Assembly (NCBI GenBank): GCA_946807835.1
Contig: OX327693.1
Coordinates: 11,983,501-12,047,500, forward strand
DNA length: 64,000 bases
Reading direction: 5' to 3'
Origin: Ailanthus altissimus
Lineage: Eukaryota > Streptophyta > Magnoliopsida > Sapindales > Simaroubaceae
In this document: piece after piece, positions 46,927-59,623 of the stretch
How positions within the stretch are numbered: position 1 is the stretch's first letter
How the letters are laid out: every line of letters begins with the position of its first letter
The notes under the pieces: generated by a model
What the model was told of the DNA's origin: nothing
The model's database searches: none
The model's input: the letters and a program-made list of their open reading frames with translations, nothing else
Translations under genes and position numbers: made by a program

Positions 46927-48876
46927 ATAAATCAAACCCTAAGCATTTTTTGTGGATAAAAACTCATATATATTCAAGCTTATAAACAACAAGTCATAAA
47001 TATGTACAAAAGGGACAAACTAATTATCCCCCAAAATACATGTCCACCAACTAACACCTAGTGACTTAGGGAACCCCGAGAACAGCAGAAGCCTTACCAA
47101 ATTTACTATGGATACACATACATCCAATCACTTGGGATCGTGATGAGCTATAAAGAGTATAAAACTCAATAAGCACATTAGTTTTTCATTTACCAAAATA
47201 TATATACGAATAAGCAATGCATGAGTATGATATATTATGGTGAATTATAATTAAAATCTTATCAAAAGTACATATTGGGTAAGCACTTACATATTGTTTC
47301 AAAACTTATAATAGGAATACTATCATTCAACTACTATTTAGTAAGACTTCACATATCACATATCACATAATAAGCCAATGTCACCCATCGGTGACATACT
47401 GTATAAGAAGAATAGCACAAGTGAGGTTTAGATTTCACACATAAAATATTCATACCCAAAGGTAAGAGCCACTCTCTCAACCTGATCATCAGTGAGTTTT
47501 TCTACATGCATGAATACATTGCCACATAATGTGACGACTCACTCTTTTTTTAGCATACCTAAAGGATTCTCCCTACATACAGAACACATATCACTTATAT
47601 CAATCCTAAAGAAAAAGTCATATATAAAGGCTCCAAATATCACATAAGATGCCTATTAAGAAAATAGTGAGTTCAAGCACCCTAGAAAAGCATAAAACAT
47701 ATCTCATGGACATTTTTCACTTCAAAATATTTCTTTCTTAAACACATTTCATTTTGAAAGCTCACTTTCATAAACATATAAATGTCATATATGTCCATGC
47801 TCAAATTAATACTTACATTCATAAACACGTGCCATTCACATTTTCATATCAAAATATACTTTGCATGATATAAACGTATTTCAAATTAAATTTGAAAAAT
47901 CATACACAAACAAATACTATGTTTATTATGATTCTAGTAAAAGTCAAGTATACTTACCTCTCGTCGATTATATAACAAAGCCTAAACTCCTTAACCTATC
48001 AATAGAGATTAATCCCTTTCATAAGCATCACTATTCACAGAAAAAAATATTAAAATAGCTCATAAAACTACAACAATTACACTTTTCACCTTAAATTGGT
48101 TCAATGACTTAGTTTCTCAAAACCTGTCAATTTTAATCACATGCATTTAATCAATTTTTCTTATACCTCAATTAATGTCCAATTACCACAAAACCATAAT
48201 GTGTCATTATTGACTCATATTTCATTCTCATATATAGAGATTATATCATAATTCCTTCAAAATCTATTTCATAATCACTCTTAAATATAAACCATAATAC
48301 TGCCAGAATTATAATATTAACTGAATAGCATTTAGTCTCCAATTTTTATAAAATCAAATACTAGCTCAGAAACCATGGAACCATAACATAATTGCTCTTA
48401 ACATGTAGCATAGTCCATTATAAATAATCCATAATTGAATCAATACAAAATATATTTTAAAATAATTTTACTCTAAAGCTTTAAGAATCTGCCAAGCAAA
48501 ATCCTTCACTGAGTATATATACTTTAGAAAATCATAACAGTTTGGAAGTAGTGAGTTAAATGCTAAAATTTGGATATGTTGTACTAGACATAGAAAAAAA
48601 TCATGTTCCAAAAATCATAATTTGTTAAGATCTTTTGGCAAATCAAAATCTGTTCGTTACTTGACCCTTTTGCAGAAACTAATGATTCTCATAATTTTAG
48701 GGTTATTTTAGAAAATCACCAAAATTTGAGTTTATAGAGTTTTCAAATGAATAAATGTTCTAAATATTCAGTAAGATATCTAATTTCATAGATTAAAAAC
48801 GTAAATCATAAATCAAAGCACAATATTTTATAAAAATCATGGTTTTAGCCATGGTTATAAAATATTTCTCTATGTC
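46927..48876 (-). mobile_element. LTR-like region, probable rest of the minus-strand Del/Tekay-like LTR
   Basis: No coding sequence. It shares the general build of the family T solo LTR in minus orientation: a 'gtcacccatcggtgacata' stretch near 47,380 comparable to the 'agtgacatctcattggc' zone, 'cttacctctcg' near 47,955 like 'cttacctttc' near 20,425, and AT-rich ends. Similarity to family T itself is weak. The right boundary is unclear; the Tat-type LTR starts at 48,877. A 65-codon frame at 47,861 is not convincing. Confidence 0.4.
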
Positions 48877-49427
48877 TGTCAGGATTCATCATCTCATCCA
48901 TGTAATCATCCTCAATAATCAATATTATTCCCTTCTAGATTTTGGGACAAACCCTAACGAAGGATCGTCAAGGTAATTAAATGGTCAAATCTTTATGGAA
49001 GATCATCAAGGCAATTAAAGAAATAACTATGGACAATTATGGCCCACTAATAAAGGCCATTAAGATAGAATCATGAGCATTAATGGCCTTTTTAATTTAA
49101 GAAATAAATTATGAATTATGGCCTTCATAAATAGATTTACACTTGCATCTATAGAAGGAGGACTCTTCACCAGAGAAAGACAAGTTCTGAATGCTACATT
49201 CTCTCTCTCTTATTTTTTCTCCCAATACGCTTCTTGTTTTTTAAGGCTGATTTAAGCATTGGAAGGTCCTCGCTGACACCCTATTAGTAAGGCCTTTATC
49301 GATTTTTCTAGTTTTACAATGTTTGAGTCCATGGATTCGCATGAAGAACGGCGATAACATCATTTGTTTTCTTAAAAAATAAATTCAAATCGTTAATGTG
49401 AGAGCCATTTGGATTTCCAGATCAACA
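48877..49427 (+). mobile_element. LTR of a Tat-type Ty3/gypsy element (about 551 bp)
   Basis: Starts TGTCAGGATTC and ends ...GATTTCCAGATCAACA, directly before a Tat-like primer region. TATA-like cataaatag at 49,128, then a ctctctctct tract at 49,200-49,213 and a 'ttctcccaatacgcttc' zone as in Tat-type LTRs. It contains a short direct repeat 'gaaggatcgtcaaggtaatt' / 'gaagatcatcaaggcaatt' (48,959 and 48,999). No second LTR or pol of this element is seen, so it is a fragment. Confidence 0.65.
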
Positions 49428-49447
49428 ATTTGGCATTATTTGTGGGA
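49428..49447 (+). promoter_or_regulatory. degenerate primer-binding region of the Tat-type element
   Basis: atttggcattatttgtggga immediately after the LTR, comparable to TTGGCGCCGTCTGTGGGAA of plant Tat-type elements with C-to-T and G-to-A changes. It supports plus orientation of the LTR at 48,877. Confidence 0.65.
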
Positions 49448-50930
49448 AGCGATATATAAAGGCTAAGTGTTAATCACTCCTTAGCCGCATAAAGATAAGT
49501 TTTATTTTCTATAACAAATATGCATATATGGTAAGCGTGAATTATATCTATTATTTTTACTCCCTTAATTAATTGCTCATTTTCATAAGAACATTAGGTT
49601 TTTCATATGTTTATTGTTATTTTGTAGGTTTGGAGTCAATCGAGCAATTAGAGATGAAACTTTAAGAAAAATAAGGTAAAACATAAAATGCTACAGTAAC
49701 ACTACTACAGTATCATTACAATATTCTGTGAACAGTGATTCGCTACATTGTTTTGCTAAAGTGGTGAATAGTATTTTTTCCAGCAAAAATTCCTACGCAA
49801 AAGACATCTTGCTGCAGCGGTAAGTGGATAGTACGCGATGAACAGTGTCTTGTAAATAGTGCCTATGAATAGTCTGTGCTACAGTACTTTCGCCCAAATG
49901 GTGAACAGTGTGATTTTTCTTAAACCTAAAAGAAATACAACTCCAAGACTCCAATCAATCTTTATATAAAGGTCACTCGTTTCAGACCTCAAGGAGCACA
50001 TAACACAAGGCTTTTAGAGCCACAATACATTGAAGATGAGCAATTTTTAAATAGAGAAGTAAGAAGAATTTAAAAAAGCAAGAGATTATTGGTAAATTTT
50101 TGGCATATCAACCAACTGCGAGTTGACGTCTATATTGGTTTTCTTTTGGTTGTATTATATTTATTTTATTTTTTAGTCATAATTTTCTTATTATCATGAG
50201 CTAATTTTATTTTTTAGGGTTATTACTTGAAATTAATATAGGTACTTAATTGTTGGATCTCTTTAATATTTATTTGAACTCAATTCTTTATTACTCAAAT
50301 TTTTTGTTCTTAATGGTTTATTATATCTGATCAATATTGTGAATGATTTTGTAATACTTTGATAAACTCGGACGAGGCATCATTGTATTTAGACCTAGAT
50401 AATTTGATACATAATTGTAGAGTAACATTCAATGTTGCATATACAAGTTTTGAATTAGGATAGGAATATACCTAATTAGCATGTATGGTTAATAAGACTT
50501 GTTCTTAAGGAATATTAATTTATTACAAGTACCATAGGAATATAAATATTTGGTAAATTAAGATATACTTGCATGACTTTGGGAGAGGCTTGTAAATACA
50601 TTAGTGTCTTGACCAATAATAAGAATTGAGGGATATAAATATTGAAAGGATTAATCTTTGTAAAACATATTGAAGGATAGTAATTAACCATAGGCTTTCT
50701 CTATATTGCTATTTTTTTATTTTATTTGAGTTGTGTCATTTATTTTTTACACTTTTATTTTATTTAAATTTATTATAAAATTAAAATTTAATTTTTTTGA
50801 ATAATTATAAGAAAGATATAATTATTCAGAACTTGGTAGAAAATAAAAATTATTTCTATGAATTCGACATTTGATTTTATAAGTTCTTTTATTATTTATT
50901 ACAATAATATATACATACACCACCACCTGC
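49448..50930 (+). repeat. LTR-type retrotransposon repeat, copy 2
   Basis: From about 49,620 it matches 110-1,380 in order: a 'gtaggtttggagtcaatcgag' start, a tract rich in ctacagt/aacagt (49,690-49,910), TATA-like tttatataaa at 49,961, then an AT-rich part with 'cctaattagcatgtatgg', 'gcttgtaaatacattagtgtc', ending in a diverged 'gaattcgacatttga'. 49,448-49,620 has no clear match. No coding sequence. Confidence 0.5.
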
Positions 50931-52522
50931 CACCATAGAACTGTGCCACATCGATAGCTCCTCTCGGCACCGATCAATTCAGAGATGGCTAGTCGACTAA
51001 CCTCTGCCATTCACTTTTGGAAACACCAAAAGAGGGCCTAAAACAGCTCGAAGAAGGGGTGAAGGACAGCAGCCACGCACCACCATGCACCGCTGCTACC
51101 ACCGTCGAGCTATTGAAATAAAGATTGCTAGGGTTGCCTTCAATCCGAACTAGAAGATGAGGACAAGGGGTGAGAAAGGAAGAACAGTAACAGAAGAAGG
51201 GGCAGTGAAGGTGTGAAAAATGTTGAGGGGTAGTAACACTGCATTTCATGACAACAAGAGGATAGGGTTTGTTTATCTCCATCTGCAGTAGGTTCCATAT
51301 TATTCTTGCATGAGTTTTTCCTTTAAAAAAATGAATGAAAAAGGAAAATCGATTAAAAGAATGTTGATGCATGCATGGCATATTTTCTTTTTACCCTGAA
51401 GCATTTTCATGCATAGCTCATCTCTTGGGAGAAAAGGCCCACAGATATTTTTCTTAATTAAAAAAAATTACTAAAGTCAGGAAAGAATTTCCATGCATGC
51501 CAAGCATATTTCTCCTTTTGCTTTGAAATACTTTTGCGACTCATTTCATTAGAGGAAATAAGGCCCGCCCACATATTCCTTGAGCAGAATAAAATAAAGG
51601 GATATGAAAGATTTTTCTGCACATATAACTTTAGCGCCTTCAACACAAGTGAACAGATGAAAGTTCGAGGGCATAAAGAATGTATGGCAACCCATTAATT
51701 AACTTTGAGTTAAAAAAAAAAAAAAGAGGAAGGAAAATCGATTAAAACAAGAGACTACATGGCATATTTCATTTATGCATGGCTTGCCCACGGGATTTCT
51801 TTTTCGAAATGATATGAATTGTGACTGTTGAGAACCATTTGATGGAGAAACCATGGCCACGGACCACCAGACACCGCCTGTCCCCATTGTTGCTGCAACC
51901 AACCCCTGCCGGAAAATACCACAAATGGGCCTAAGAGTAGTATCAAGCACCACGCCACTGTACTGCGCACCGTTCATCACCAACCAAACTACCAAAAAGC
52001 CCTGCAGAGACCGAGCAGCCTAGACTGGCCATCCTCACCAAAACCCGTCATCGGCAGCAACTACTGAAAAGCCTTGAGGTGGCTTAATACCCCGAGCCGC
52101 CATGCTGCACGAGCTCAGCACTGACCTGAGTCGATTTCAAAGCCAAAAATGACCAAGACTGCAACCAGCACCCTAAAACAAAGCAGCGATTCCGTTCCCA
52201 CCGAGAAGAAATTTAGCGCAGCTCGTTTTGGTCAGCTCTGAAAAAAGAAAAACCCCATGCTTCTCGGCCTTTCTAACGTAACAGTTATGGAAACAAAAAG
52301 TTTCTTACAAGAGCCATATAAGAATGCAAACCAATCCATGCTCTCGGTGCTCAACCCATAGGGATGCGGTTTACATGATTTATAGTCAGATAGTTCAAAG
52401 AAAAGACAACCACCGACCGACTTCTTGCATCACCATCAACCACCGCTGAACCCCACCGCACCAGTAGCCTATCACCGGCGATCGCAGGGAAAGGACCGAC
52501 CGACTTGAGCCCCATCGTCGCT
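50931..52522. other. GC-richer block of unknown nature, left part
   Basis: Clearly richer in G+C than the rest of the window, with many CCACC/CACCG words (for example 51,070-51,110, 51,855-51,900, 52,410-52,460). The words 'aggaaaatcgatta' plus a 'catggcatatttc' neighbour occur near 51,347 and 51,731, with a related stretch near 51,490. The longest frame is 130 codons on the minus strand (51,381-50,989), without a recognisable domain. The block continues at 59,978 beyond the inserted copia element. It may be untranslated sequence of a retroelement. Confidence 0.4.
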
Positions 52523-52864
52523 TGAAAGAATTCTTTGAGCTGTTTGGTCGTAAAGAAAATAAGCAAAAGTAGAGCAAGGAAAACTGCAAATACTCTCTTG
52601 AATCTGAAAACTGTATTAATTCCTTCTCAAATTCTTGTTACAATACTTCTATTTATACAAGTAGCATTACGAAGAATGTACACATGGCCTTTGATCCGTA
52701 ATTTAAGGAAATTAACAAAGAATAAAACAGAAAATAAAATGAGCGGAAAATTCTATAGTAATAGAATTTTAAAATTCTTCTGCACACTTTTTCTCTTTTG
52801 AGCTCTCCTATTCATCATAACACGTTAGTATCTTCATGACATTCTAGCAGTATATCAAACTCAA
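52523..52864 (-). repeat. 3' LTR of the short-LTR copia element
   Basis: Aligns with 59,624-59,972. Plus start TGAAAGAATTC. The right edge is uncertain by about 10 bp because the polypurine tract and the first LTR bases appear deleted: 'ttgagtttga' of the coding end runs straight into 'tatactgctag' on the minus strand. Confidence 0.8.
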
Positions 52865-53575
52865 GGGTATGAGATAACCTTGAGTTTGGATCGAAGCACA
52901 GCAAGTCTAGAAAATGGAAGGGGTTTAGACAAGATGTCAGCCACTTGATCAACACTTGATACATAACGAACCTCCACTTGATTTGCTACAATTTTTTCTC
53001 GAATGAAATGCACATTGAGATTAATATGTTTTGTCCTTGAATGAAATACTGAATTGAGTGCAAGAACTTGGGCACTTTGATTCTCACACCGTAAAATGGG
53101 TGTATCAGATGGTTTATGATGAAGTTCTTCAAGCAGTGAAGTTATCTATAGTAATTCTGTACAACTCGAAGCTAAGGCTCGATATTCAGCCTCGGTACTG
53201 GATCAAGACACTATATTTTATTTCTTGCTTGACCAAGAAACCAAATTATCTCGAAGAAATATACAAAACCCATTAATTGATCTCCTGTCATTGGGATCAT
53301 TCCCTTAATAACCATCAGTATATCCTACTAAGCTTTTGTTACTTGAATCAGCAAGCTCAACCCCATAATATAAAATGCCTTGAAGATATGTTAAAGGTTT
53401 CTTATAAGCCTGTTAATGATGAATCGATGGACTGGATAGAAACTGACTTAACTTATGCACAGAAAATAAGATTTCTGGTCTGGTCTGGTCAATATAGCAT
53501 ACTGAAAAGCACTTATAATACTTCTGTAAAGGAAATGATTATCAAAGAGATCACCATTGGACTTCAGGAGCTTTT
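52865..53575 (-). pseudogene. RNase H end of the short-LTR copia pol
   Basis: Minus-strand reading from the junction at 53,575: KLLKSNGDLFDN, YRSIISAFQYAILTRPD, later NKSLVGYTDGY.GND, RRSINGFCIFLRDNLVSW, STEAEYRALASSCTELL, ENQSAQVLALNSVFHSRTKH, VEVRYVSSVDQVADILSKPL. This is a textbook copia RNase H. A few stops. It joins in frame with 55,785 once the solo LTR is removed. Confidence 0.85.
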
Positions 53576-55779
53576 TGTTGGGTTATTAGGGGTGTATTGT
53601 GGTAGTACAAATAAAAAATTAGGGTTCTTTGCATGTGGGTTGTGTTCATCATACAAACAATATACATATCTTATACATACATGTGCACAGCGGAAGATTA
53701 AATATAATGAACACAGAAAATAACATTTGATTAATCTTAAATTCGAAATTAAGAAATATCACCAATGAAGCCTTTGGATTAATTTTCTTTGAAGTCCACC
53801 ATGAAGTGAATCTTTGATCAATTCTAGCAATCAACAAGGGTGGGTTTGATTGTCTAGAATGGCAGCATCTTAATCCAACATATATGTTTATCTCTTAAAC
53901 ATTTTACAAAGTTAAACCATTTAACTTAATTAAATTTGTTTTTCCTTTTATTCAACTCTTGAATAAATAAAACAAATCTTATTTTTAGTTATTACATTTA
54001 GTAACCATTAATTCAATTTGTTTTGTTGTTCTAACACTTAAAACACAAAACAAACAATTTCAATTTCTCAAATTGAATTGGCTCCCAAAAATGCAAAACA
54101 TATAAACTAAAAACTTAATGATTTTCAATTTCATTTCACTTTATATACAAATGCATTAATTCCAAACTAATTTGAATTTCATTTGCATTTCATTTGGCTT
54201 AACCTAACCTTAGTTAACATTTAACCATAGTTAGATTACTTTAACTTAACCTTTAAGTTAATAAATATTTAATTAATTTAACCATAGTTAACTAACTTAA
54301 CCATGGTTAGGTTAACCTTTACTTAACCATTAAGTAAAGTTAACTAACTTAACCTTATGGTTAACTTTTAACCTTAGTTAAGTTAAATCATTTATTTAAC
54401 AATTAAACAAATAAATATTTATTTTAATTATTTAACAATTAAATAATCATAAAGTGAAATTACTATTATATCCTTACTCGGTTACCAAGTTAACCTAAAG
54501 TGGGTCCCACCATTTTAACCATATACTTTAGTTAACGTAACCTTAGTAATTGCTAAATTATACTGTATTGAACAATTCAATACGGTACACTGCCCAAGTG
54601 CTCAAAGAGTACATTTCATATTGGGACTCTCTAGGTCTATACCCGATTTGTCAAATGGAACTATTCCATTAATCCGTAATCGATGCCCTACGCACATGTT
54701 ACGAATATTACAAATCAGCGTGTCAGACCATACAAGTTGAGGTCATAACGTATACGTATAATCCTTCCATCATTTATACCCTGGATGTGCGGGGATATAG
54801 ATCAGCACCATCAAATCCCCATTTGCTCATCCAATAATCTTATCTCCAGATTCGTATCTCGATAAACAATATACGCAAACATTTTTGCTATATTGTTTAA
54901 CCCTGTGGGAAACTCTTTTCTCAGGTTTATGCTTGTGGCCACAAGACTTTATGAAATACAATCCCAGAGCATCGGATATACAACTTACCTACGCAAGCTG
55001 ATGGATCCCGTATCTACGCACACCGGACTCCATGAGCATCGGACCATACCCAGCGACACATAGCGGTCAGACCATGAAAGGTCTCTGACATATGTGGAAC
55101 CAAAGCATGATGGATCACTCACAAGACCACCGTGGCGCTCAGGTCAAAGGACCACGATTACTACTCAACTCGAGAGGACCTTCCTTTGACGGTTTCATAG
55201 GATATCTATTGGGGTCCTCTTAAGTCTGTTCAGTATCCAGTCCTGACTGGATACCCGCATGTCTATACAAGCTCTAAGCTCATGGTCAGCTAAGAACAAC
55301 CATCTGAACTAGTCAGATATAGACATACACTAATCTATATATTGTGAATTCACCGATAGACCTGCATTGATGATCATAGATCAGGAACATTATATTTGAG
55401 ACATACTTACATAATGATATTTCTTAGCACCTATTGCAACTCTTTGCAACTATATCATTATAAGTATACTCTCAGGTCTTTATCCCATTATAGACAAAGT
55501 TCTAACTCTTTAGACCTCGCTGACTCTTATAAACTGATAACTATTAACAGTGCTAACTATTAGCATTTATAACTCTCAGCTTTGATAACTATTAGTTCTG
55601 GTCTAAACTCCTTTAAACCAGATCTGAACTATTTCAGATCAAACAATGTCTGTAATGTTACAAGCATTTTACCATATTAATATGATATTAACAATCTTTA
55701 TTCGAAATGTTTATTGTATAAATATCAACAATTAATATTCATACAATATTGGAATGGCACGTGAGCACCAGCTCCAACA
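53576..55779 (-). mobile_element. solo LTR of copia family A (locus 5), nested in the short-LTR copia
   Basis: 2,204 bp, plus edges TGTTGGGTTATT... and ...AGCTCCAACA, with perfect TSD CTTTT (53,571-53,575 and 55,780-55,784). The central block in reverse lies at 54,990-55,290 ('ggactccatgagcatcgg' at 55,025). Taking it out restores ISPGQ-KLLKS in the host copia frame. A repetitive aacctta/ttaacc zone lies at 54,200-54,380. No coding sequence. Confidence 0.92.
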
Positions 55780-55784
55780 CTTTT

Positions 55785-56587
55785 GGCCTGGACTGATGGG
55801 AACATCACAACTATTACAATTAGACATGTTTACTCTCTTCAGTATATCTTGAATATACTTAGATTGACTGAAATGCAATCCTAATTGTGTATGAGTTACT
55901 TTGATACCCAGAAAGTAATTAAAGTAACCTAAGTCTTTGATAGCAAAAGTAGTATTAAGACACTTGATGAACTTTTCTAATAATTTGGAAGATGGAATCA
56001 TGACCAATTACTAAGATGTAATCAACATAAACTAATACCAGAATAAGCTTACCATTAAGCATCTTGATAAATAATGAGGTATCTTATCTATAATTCTAAA
56101 ATCCCCACTGTAATAATGCTGCTTTAAACTTGTCAAACCAAGCTCTTAGAGCTTGTTTTAATCCATATAAGGCTTTATGAATCTTATATACATATGTTGG
56201 CTTGTGTAAATCAATAAATCCCTCTGGCTGTCTCATATACACCATCTCAGTCAATGATCCATTAAAGATTTCATTATTCACATCAATGTTTTGAATCTTC
56301 CAATAATACATAACTGCAAGACTTAAAACTACTCTCGCTGTGGAGGCCTTTATCACTGGAAAGAAAGTTTCAATGTAATCTATGCCTGGTGTTTGAGAGA
56401 AACCTTTAGCCACCAACCTAGTTTTGTGCTTTAAGATAGAGCCATCTAAGTTATATATAGTTATAAAAATCCACTTGTTATCAACTAATTTAGTTGCTTC
56501 TGATGCTGGTACTAAAAACCATATACCATTCTTTATGAGAGTTATGTACTCTTCTTGCATTACCAATAACGACTTTTTGTCTTGCAT
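55785..56587 (-). pseudogene. reverse transcriptase of the short-LTR copia
   Basis: Motifs: NGIWFLVPASEATKLVDNKW, LVAKGFSQTPGIDYIETFFP, QNIDVNNEIFNG (normally DVKNAFLNG), VYKIHKALYGLKQALRAW, then a frameshift before LVYVDYILVIG. The catalytic box is YVDY (about 56,022-56,011), so the second Asp is lost. FAIKDLGYFNYFLGIKV follows, and SPGQ sits at the solo-LTR junction. Confidence 0.85.
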
Positions 56588-56815
56588 AGCTATTTTTTGC
56601 TATCATAAGTTTTGAATCAGTACTATTGGTTTGACTCAAAATAGTTTAGGCTTGTAGATACCAGATTTTGATCGGGTGTGCATTGGATGTAAACAATGTG
56701 TGTGTGATTTTAACTAGTTTAAGTTTTCTAACTGAGTTGAATAGTTGGTGTGGTTTTCTGAAGTCACATGAACTAATGTGTCAATAGTAGTTTCATGCTG
56801 TATTTTAAGAGGAAT

Positions 56816-58000
56816 TTATATGTGGCGTGTGGTGAAAGGAAAGGTATAGTTAACATTTACCTTATTTTGTACCTTTAAACAGATTACTGAATCTTTTGTT
56901 GATGTTGAAAGAGTTGCAATATCAGAACCTCTATTTTGAGTATATGATAAGAAAAAGAAAGGACTTGAAGTACGAGTATTGATATGGTGTTTATGATCTG
57001 TTTCTGAACTATTAGAAAGCTTATGTGTTTCTGCATAAGGAAAGCATTCTTCATTAAATGTTACATGTCTAACAATGTAAACCTTTCTTAAAGTATGCAA
57101 ACATTTGTAGCCTTTGTGATATAGGTTGTATTCAATAAACGTACATTTATCTGAATAAAAACTCAATTTATTCTATTGGTATGGTCTTAGAAAAGGAAAA
57201 CATGCACACTAGAAAGTTTTAAGGAAAGAATAATCAGGTTTACAAGAGTATATAAGCTTAAATGGGGATTTGTTGTTGAGAACAGTAGTTGAAAGTCTAT
57301 TTATGAGATAGGTGGCAGTATGAAATGCCTTCCCCCAAAAAGTAAGTGGCATGGATGCTTGAGCAAGAAGTGTGAGTCTCATTTCTGAGATATGTCTATG
57401 TTTTCTTTCCACCATACCATTTTGATGGTATGAATGAGGACATGAGTCTCCAAAAACTATTCATTCTTATTCAAGATATATCTTAAAGATCCTGAACTCA
57501 CCACCTCAATCAGATTGCAATATCTTTATTTTTCTATCAAACAGCCTTTTAATCTGATTTTTAAACTATTTGAAGATGTTTAGAGATTCAAACTTTAGTT
57601 TCTTAGGGAAAATCCAAGTGTACCTTGAATAATCATCTACAAAAGTTATATAGTATTTGAAATTTTCTCTGGTTTTAGTAGATGAAAGACCCCATACATT
57701 TAAATATATAAGATTTAGAGGCTATTTTGATTTGATAGTAGTACATGGGAAGTGGACTCTATGTAGTTTACCAAGTTGATATGAGTCACAAAACACTGGC
57801 TTGTATTTCTCATTACTGTCAAAGAGGAGATTACAAGTATGGATTACATTCTTGAAAGTGTAGAGACTTGGGTGACCAAGTCTTCTATACCACAAATTAT
57901 AATCACTTTCCTTTTTAATAAACTAGGTCAGAAAATAAGCTATACAAGCACCATAATTTGACATTTTTTTTGACAATTCCTAAGAATCAGATGCACATGG
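56816..58000 (-). pseudogene. integrase of the short-LTR copia
   Basis: From the right: LWYRRLGHPSLYTFKNVI (zinc-binding start), YLNVWG (57,710; first catalytic Asp replaced by Asn), FVDDYSRYTWIF, LQSD.GGEF (second Asp kept; a TGA stands where Arg is usual), NGMVERKHRH (Glu kept), FWGKAFHTATYLINRL, a CTFIEYNLYHKGYKCL-type C-terminal motif (57,130-57,085) and VYIVRHVTFNEECFP. The remaining reading to 56,816 is the variable linker to RT. Confidence 0.82.
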
Positions 58001-58280
58001 CTGATTCTTATTTATATTACATTGTGTATTCATAGAACAAAATGACAGCATAGAAATAGGATGAGTATTTAACACGCTGGAGCTAACAAGGTGTCTGGTG
58101 TGGTGGTGTTTGAAAATTGATATTCATTGTTTTTATAAGTATTCAAGGTAAGCTTATAAAGGCCCTTCATAGCAACACCCTTGAGCAATACAGTTCATGT
58201 TCTCTTATCCTTTATAAAACATAATTTAGGCAAACATTCAATCAATATATTGTTATCATTTACTAATTTTGAGACATTGA

Positions 58281-58517
58281 TTAGGTTTTTGGTAATAAAA
58301 TGTACAAACAATTGATCATTGAGTAATAAAGAGTTTTGTGAGTTATGTATCCATATAACACAGTGCTTTTTATCAGTAAGCCTAAACTATTACCAATAAG
58401 TAGTTGGTTATTACTTGTAAACTCAACTTTGTTAGACATATTAGCTTCATTATTTGTTAAGTAATTCGTAGGACCTGAGTCCAAATACCAACCTTGTTCT
58501 GTAATCCCTTCTTGCAC
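58281..58517 (-). pseudogene. protease of the short-LTR copia
   Basis: WYLDSGPTNYLTNNEANM, the retroviral-type aspartic protease with DSG kept but the following Ala changed to Pro, then NQLLIGNSLGLLI as the flap-side motif. It lies between gag and integrase as expected. Confidence 0.8.
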
Positions 58518-58619
58518 TTATTGAGAGGCTATATATGCAGCTCTTTATCCTGTGTTATCATCTGGACCATGTCTTCCAAAGTTCTTATTTCCTGTATTCC
58601 CAAACCTGATTGCTGCTTA

Positions 58620-59610
58620 GGTACATAATTTATGTTGTACCTATAATAACATTTTGCAACAATGTGCTCTTGTTTCTCACAGATCTAACATATTAGGTTG
58701 CCAAAATATCCATTTCTTCCACCAAATCTTCCTGTCATAGACTATTAACCTCTTCCCCTATAACTTTGAGTTCCTCTTTCAAAGCTTCCATTATTACTAT
58801 TTATGCCAACAATATTATTTCTTTCACCACTATTATTCTTGAAATTATTGTTATAAATTCCACAATTAAATCCTCCTCTCTTTTGAGTTTTTTAAGCAAA
58901 ATTAGCTAAATAATCTTGATTACCATTTTTGTTCCTAGAATTATGCATAATTCTGATTTCTTGAGTCAACAACATTGGGTACGCTTCATTCAAGCTAATA
59001 GAACCTAATTTGCTTACGATTAAAACTATGGTTGAATTATATTCAGGTCCTATTCCAGATATCATGTATTCAATGAACTCATAATCTTCAATTGGACATC
59101 TAACCAAAGCAAATTCATCAACTAGATTCTTAACTTACAAAAAATAATCTAACTTATCATAGTACCTTTATTTATCATTTTCAAATGTCGTTTGATTTGT
59201 AAAGATCAAACCTTGGATTCATTTTTAAACTACTTCTCTACTGAGTTCTAAAGTTCTCTTGAAGTTGTGCTATCAATTACCAAACATAATATTGTAGCGT
59301 TAATTGTTAAAAATAACTAGCTCAATAGCAGCTGATCTTGGCGTATCCATGCTTTATATTTTGGATTCTCAATTAAGTTTGTTCCTTATTCTGCATTACT
59401 AGCTCTAATCAAGTAATTAGGAATGATTTTGTTGCCATTGATGAAACTTTCTAAACGATTTCCTTTGATCACAGTTAAGACTTGCAATTTTCAGATGGAA
59501 TAATTTATTCTAGTTAGTTTTATTGTGGATGGAAAAGAATTCAGTGTTGTTGAGTTTGTGTTTAGGTTTGTAGTGGTTAGATTTATACTTGAAATGTTTA
59601 TGTGAGCCAT
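58620..59610 (-). pseudogene. gag of the short-LTR copia
   Basis: ATG at 59,610, 2 bp after the primer site (MAHINISSINLTTTN). KLTRINYSI.KLQVLTVIKGN matches the gag N-terminal motif of this group (a stop replaces Trp). The UBN2-type domain continues with YMISGIGPEYNSTIVLI (59,062-59,012) and LLTQEIRIMH. The zinc knuckle near 58,690-58,640 reads IC..ICEKQEHIVAKC, with its first Cys preserved and the His displaced. Stops and shifts throughout. Confidence 0.78.
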
Positions 59611-59611
59611 G

Positions 59612-59623
59612 GCTCTAATACCA
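59612..59623 (-). promoter_or_regulatory. primer-binding site of the short-LTR copia
   Basis: Minus strand TGGTATTAGAGC, one base off the initiator-tRNA-Met complement, directly abutting the 5' LTR at 59,624. Confidence 0.9.

Noticed and set aside
47861..48058. 65-codon plus-strand frame
   Set aside because: No recognisable motif in an LTR-like AT-rich region; length is within chance.
50989..51995. 130- and 98-codon minus-strand frames in the GC-richer block
   Set aside because: Higher G+C lowers stop frequency. Both end with a similar FNRFSF stretch, which reflects the local repeated DNA words. No domain, no start context.
53058..53723. 72- and 148-codon plus-strand frames
   Set aside because: Antisense of the copia RNase H and the edge of the nested LTR; the minus strand carries the clear RNase H motifs.
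54200..54380. Repeated aacctta/ttaacc words, considered as telomere-like repeats or a CRISPR-like array
   Set aside because: Units are irregular in length and spacing, and do not match the plant telomere unit. They lie within a family A LTR, and CRISPR arrays are not expected in plant nuclear DNA.
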